Origin: Collinsella aerofaciens | Lineage (GTDB): Bacteria > Actinomycetota > Coriobacteriia > Coriobacteriales > Coriobacteriaceae | Direction: 5' to 3' | Assembly (NCBI RefSeq): GCF_015552075.1 | Contig: NZ_JADNDZ010000053.1 | Span: 1-34,984 of the forward strand | DNA length: 34,984 nucleotides | Shown here: positions 32,239-34,984 of the stretch, one piece after another | How the letters are laid out: every line of letters begins with the position of its first letter | Numbering within the stretch: the first letter of the stretch is position 1 | Made by a program: the position numbers and the translations under genes | Notes under the pieces: model-generated | The model's database searches: none | The model's input: only the letters and a program-made list of their open reading frames with translations | What the model was told of the DNA's origin: nothing

Positions 32239-34098
32239 ATGAATCCGTATACTTCTTCCGGTTCGGTCGCCACGATGACGGCCAACGTGTCCGGCAACGA
32301 TAACCTCAGCGACTTGGGTGACGACCCGCGTCAGCCCGGCGACCCCGAGCGCTATCCCGTGGGCGCGGTAACTCGCCGCCTACTGGGCTACGTCCGTCCG
32401 CACCGCGTCTCGTTTACGGCGTCGTTTGTGAGTGCCGCCGCCTCGGTGATTTTGCAGCTCTACACACCTATTCTCATCGGCGAGGGCATCGACCTGATCG
32501 TCGCCGCCGGGCAGGTGGACTTCGACGCGCTGCTGCCGCTTGTCACCAAGCTCGCGATTGTCGTCGTAGGTGCCGCGGCCTTCCAGTGGCTGCAGGGCTA
32601 CTGCGTCAACCGCCTGTCCTACGAGACGGTGCGCGACATGCGCGTGGAGGCGAGCGACAAGCTCAGCCGCATGCCGCTCAGCCTTATCGACAGCCACGCC
32701 CACGGCGACCTTATGAGCCGCGTGGTCAACGATGTCGACCAGGTGGGCGACGGTCTGCTGCAGGGCTTTACTCAGCTTTTCACCGGCGTTATCACCATTG
32801 TGGGTACGCTCGCGTTTATGCTCTCCATCAACCTGACCATGACGCTCGTGGTGGTGCTCGTCACGCCCCTTTCCATTTTTGCAGCCGGCGCCATCGCCAA
32901 GCTTTCCAACAAGAGTTTTACGGCACAGCAGCGCATTCAAGGGCAGCTCGGTGGTCATATCGAGGAGTATGTGGGCGAGCAGAAGCTTGTCGACGCCTTT
33001 GCCTACGGCCCGAACGCCCAAGCGCGCTTCGACGCCCTCAACGCCGAGCTCTACACCGCGGGCGAGCGCGCGCAGTTTATGGGTTCGCTCTCCAACCCCG
33101 GCACGCGCTTTATCAATAACATCATCTATGCCGTGGTCGCCGTGATCGGCTGCGTGGGCGTGATCACGGGCGTGCCCGCGGCGCTTACGGTGGGCGGCGT
33201 GCAGATTTTCCTGTCCTACGCCAACCAGTACACCAAGCCGTTCAACGAGGTCACCAACGTCATTACGCAGATCCAGACCGCGTATGCCTCGGCGCGCCGC
33301 ATGTTTGCACTGCTCGATGCCCGCGAGCAGGAGCCCAATGCGCCAGATGCCGTGGAGCTTGCCGCCCCGCAGGGCGAGGTGACCTTTGAACACGTGGGCT
33401 TTAGCTATGTGCCCGACCGCAAGCTGCTGCAGGATATCTGCATCGAGGCCAAGCCCGGCATGCGCTTTGCCCTGGTCGGTCCCACGGGCTGCGGAAAGAC
33501 AACGCTCATCAATCTGCTGCTGCGTTTTTACGATATCGATGCCGGCCGCATCATGGTCGATGGCCGGTCTTCGCGTGACTACACGCGTGCAAGCCTGCGC
33601 CGCGCCTTTGGCATGGTGCTGCAGGATACGTGGCTGTTCGAGGGCACGGTGGCGGACAACATCGCTTACGGTTGCCCAGGAGCTACGCGCGAGCAGGTCA
33701 TCGAAGCCGCCAAGCGCGCGCACGCGCACAAGTTTATCGTGCAGCTGCCAGGCGGCTACGACACGGTGATTGGCGAGGACGGCGGCACGTTTAGTCAGGG
33801 CCAAAAGCAGCTGCTGTGCATCGCGCGCGTCATGCTCACCGACCCGGCGATTCTGCTGCTGGACGAGGCGACCTCGAGTATCGACACACGTACCGAGCTG
33901 CAGGTGCAGGCGGCATTCGACGAGCTCATGGCCGGCCGCACAAGCTTTGTGGTGGCGCACCGCCTGTCGACGATCCGCAACGCCGATTGCATTCTGGTCA
34001 TGCGCGACGGCCAGATTATCGAGCGCGGCACGCACGACGAGCTGCTAGCGGCAGGCGGCTTCTACGCCGAACTCTACCGCAGCCAGTTTGCCCAGTGA
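32239..34098 (+). CDS. Second heterodimeric ABC exporter, subunit with the catalytic site
   Basis: 619 residues. An N-terminal polar extension of about 45 residues precedes six membrane helices and the ATPase domain. Walker A is GPTGCGKTT (414-422); the catalytic pair Asp542-Glu543 (ILLLDEATSSID) and switch His574 are canonical. The signature is FSQGQ (518-522), with Gln for Gly as in the other catalytic-type subunit. AAAGGAGG lies before ATG 32239, directly after the partner's stop codon. Together the two genes should form one exporter of unknown substrate. Confidence 0.93.
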   Translation: MNPYTSSGSVATMTANVSGNDNLSDLGDDPRQPGDPERYPVGAVTRRLLGYVRPHRVSFTASFVSAAASVILQLYTPILIGEGIDLIVAAGQVDFDALLPLVTKLAIVVVGAAAFQWLQGYCVNRLSYETVRDMRVEASDKLSRMPLSLIDSHAHGDLMSRVVNDVDQVGDGLLQGFTQLFTGVITIVGTLAFMLSINLTMTLVVVLVTPLSIFAAGAIAKLSNKSFTAQQRIQGQLGGHIEEYVGEQKLVDAFAYGPNAQARFDALNAELYTAGERAQFMGSLSNPGTRFINNIIYAVVAVIGCVGVITGVPAALTVGGVQIFLSYANQYTKPFNEVTNVITQIQTAYASARRMFALLDAREQEPNAPDAVELAAPQGEVTFEHVGFSYVPDRKLLQDICIEAKPGMRFALVGPTGCGKTTLINLLLRFYDIDAGRIMVDGRSSRDYTRASLRRAFGMVLQDTWLFEGTVADNIAYGCPGATREQVIEAAKRAHAHKFIVQLPGGYDTVIGEDGGTFSQGQKQLLCIARVMLTDPAILLLDEATSSIDTRTELQVQAAFDELMAGRTSFVVAHRLSTIRNADCILVMRDGQIIERGTHDELLAAGGFYAELYRSQFAQ

Positions 34099-34218
34099 GC
34101 AAGGCGTGGGGCAAATGAATCAGGTTCGTTCGTTCCACGTCTTAAGTATTTGGGGGCTTGCGCTGCGGACGTTTTGCCCTCATCGGTGTCGCCCATGTCG
34201 CCAATCGGCAGAAGGTGG

Positions 34219-34246
34219 TTTACATCTGTCACGTTAGTACTAAGAT
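34219..34246 (+). promoter_or_regulatory. Promoter of the flavodoxin-like gene
   Basis: TTTACA (34219-34224) and TAAGAT (34241-34246) with a 16-nt spacer. The predicted start is near 34253, about 50 nt before the gene. The rest of the gap from 34099 holds nothing clear. Confidence 0.5.
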
Positions 34247-34304
34247 ATTCATCTAATAAATTGCATTAGTGGCTTTAGTTTTGGGGGAAACGAGCAACGT
34301 GACT

Positions 34305-34856
34305 ATGACATGCTCTTTGGTGGTCAACAGCAAGAGCGGTAATACCAGGATGGTTTCGGGCGCAATCAAGCGTGCCCTGCAGGCTGCAGGCGTCGAGTTT
34401 ATTCACGCTGCCGCGCTGAGCGACGATGCGGATGCAGATCAGGTTGCGCTCGAGGCGCAGGGTGCCTGCGCTGCCGATACGGTGCTCGTTGGCTTTTGGT
34501 GCGACAAGGGCGCATGCACGCCTTCGGTCGCGGCGTTGCTCTCCGCCTTGCACGGCAAGCGCGTCTTTCTGTTTGGTACCTGCGGTTTTGGTGCCGATCA
34601 GAGCTATTACCAGCAGATTATCGACCGCGTAACTTCCAATTTGGCTGGGGATGCCGAGCTTGCGGGCTGGGCAATGTGCCAGGGCAAGATGGGTCCCGCG
34701 GTCAAGCAGCGCTACGAGGCCATGCTCGAGCAAGATCCCGACAACGCCCGCGCTAAGTTGCTGCTCGATAACTGGGTCGCCGCAAAGGATCACCCCACCA
34801 AGGAAGATCTGGACAACATGGCTGCAGCCGCCAAAAAGGCCGTGCTGGGGGAGTAG
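34305..34856 (+). CDS. Flavodoxin-family protein
   Basis: 183 residues with a flavodoxin-like fold. The N-terminal LVVNSKSGNTRMV has the SxxGNT phosphate-binding loop for FMN, followed by VLVGFWCDKGACTPSV, KRVFLFGTCGFGADQSYY and MCQGKMGPAVKQRYE. The GFWxDKG and FGTxGxG stretches are typical of a group of flavodoxin-like proteins in anaerobic gut bacteria. The group includes BilS, a partner of bilirubin reductase, but nothing here ties this gene to that role. ATG 34305 is chosen since the fold begins there; GTG 34299 is an alternative. No strong ribosome site is seen. Confidence 0.82.
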   Translation: MTCSLVVNSKSGNTRMVSGAIKRALQAAGVEFIHAAALSDDADADQVALEAQGACAADTVLVGFWCDKGACTPSVAALLSALHGKRVFLFGTCGFGADQSYYQQIIDRVTSNLAGDAELAGWAMCQGKMGPAVKQRYEAMLEQDPDNARAKLLLDNWVAAKDHPTKEDLDNMAAAAKKAVLGE

Positions 34857-34923
34857 CTCCCATCGCTGACGGCGGTCGGTCCATCTTTCTAAATGAAACG
34901 TCCTCCCGGGCGTCGGGGGCACG

Positions 34924-34984
34924 AAGTTCCCTGCTCTACAGTCCTGCGCAAGACGAAGGCCACATTAAGTGGCCTTCTTTGCGT
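34924..34984 (+). repeat. Terminal structured element, right copy (conserved block plus hairpin)
   Basis: The block 34924-34954 is the inverted copy of 25-55 with one mismatch. It is followed by a perfect 9-bp hairpin, GAAGGCCAC (34955-34963) with GTGGCCTTC (34969-34977), loop ATTAA, then TTT and the window end. On the plus strand it could end the flavodoxin-like transcript or be part of a leader of the next gene. The stem differs from the left copy at four compensated pairs, while loop and block are kept. Confidence 0.6.

Noticed and set aside
19412..34098. ABC pairs and neighbours as a new defence or secretion system
   Set aside because: No nuclease, peptidase, precursor peptide or toxin gene is linked to either pair. 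They look like ordinary multidrug-type exporters.

Overview
The window is a stretch of ordinary chromosome from a high-GC, Gram-positive, gut-type actinobacterium. Collinsella or a close relative in the Coriobacteriia fits best. The basis is the GC-rich codon use, the Tat-type lipoproteins, the actinobacterial EF-G2 relative, the two-gene heterodimeric ABC exporters, and many short intergenic palindromes with a CCTGTCCC/GGGACAG core. This assignment is from gene character and memory, not from a search. No phage, plasmid, insertion-sequence or CRISPR genes were seen.

Layout. 1-2.7 kb: a polar amino-acid ABC importer (lipoprotein, permease, ATPase) behind a recognisable promoter, with an 87-nt palindrome between the lipoprotein and permease genes. 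2.9-5 kb: an EF-G-like GTPase with divergent G motifs. 5.1-9.4 kb: a secreted nuclease and a LarE-type sulfur transferase (both minus strand), a HAD phosphatase and a LacI-family regulator. 9.6-11.2 kb: a second lipoprotein/permease pair without an ATPase. 11.4-15.3 kb: glmS, an FCD-type GntR regulator and a YeiH-family membrane protein. 15.5-18.7 kb: a regulator with a decayed AAA+ domain, a one-pass membrane protein, a nitroreductase and a small conserved-looking protein. 18.8-23.2 kb: a MarR regulator with twin operators, overlapping a heterodimeric ABC exporter. 23.2-27.8 kb: cysE, a DedA protein, ilvE, lemA and a TetR regulator. 27.8-30.2 kb: tRNA-Ser(UGA), a TadA-glycerate kinase fusion and the 4.5S SRP RNA. 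30.3-34.1 kb: a second heterodimeric ABC exporter. 34.3-34.9 kb: a flavodoxin-like protein.

The most interesting signal is non-coding. A structured element of exactly 100 nt occurs twice (6320-6419 and 17509-17608). It has the same three-stem architecture and near-identical internal loops, but stem sequences that differ by seven double compensatory changes. The wobble pairs are G-U only when read on the plus strand, which points to an RNA, or a folded single-stranded DNA, from that strand. A second structured motif sits at both ends of the window in inverted orientation: a conserved block of about 31 nt next to a 9-bp hairpin whose stem differs by four compensatory changes. The window also carries several long perfect or near-perfect palindromes (1051-1137, 29774-29839, 30044-30150) and a set of small REP-like palindromes.

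The clearest unusual protein is the 593-residue fusion of tRNA adenosine deaminase (TadA) with glycerate kinase.
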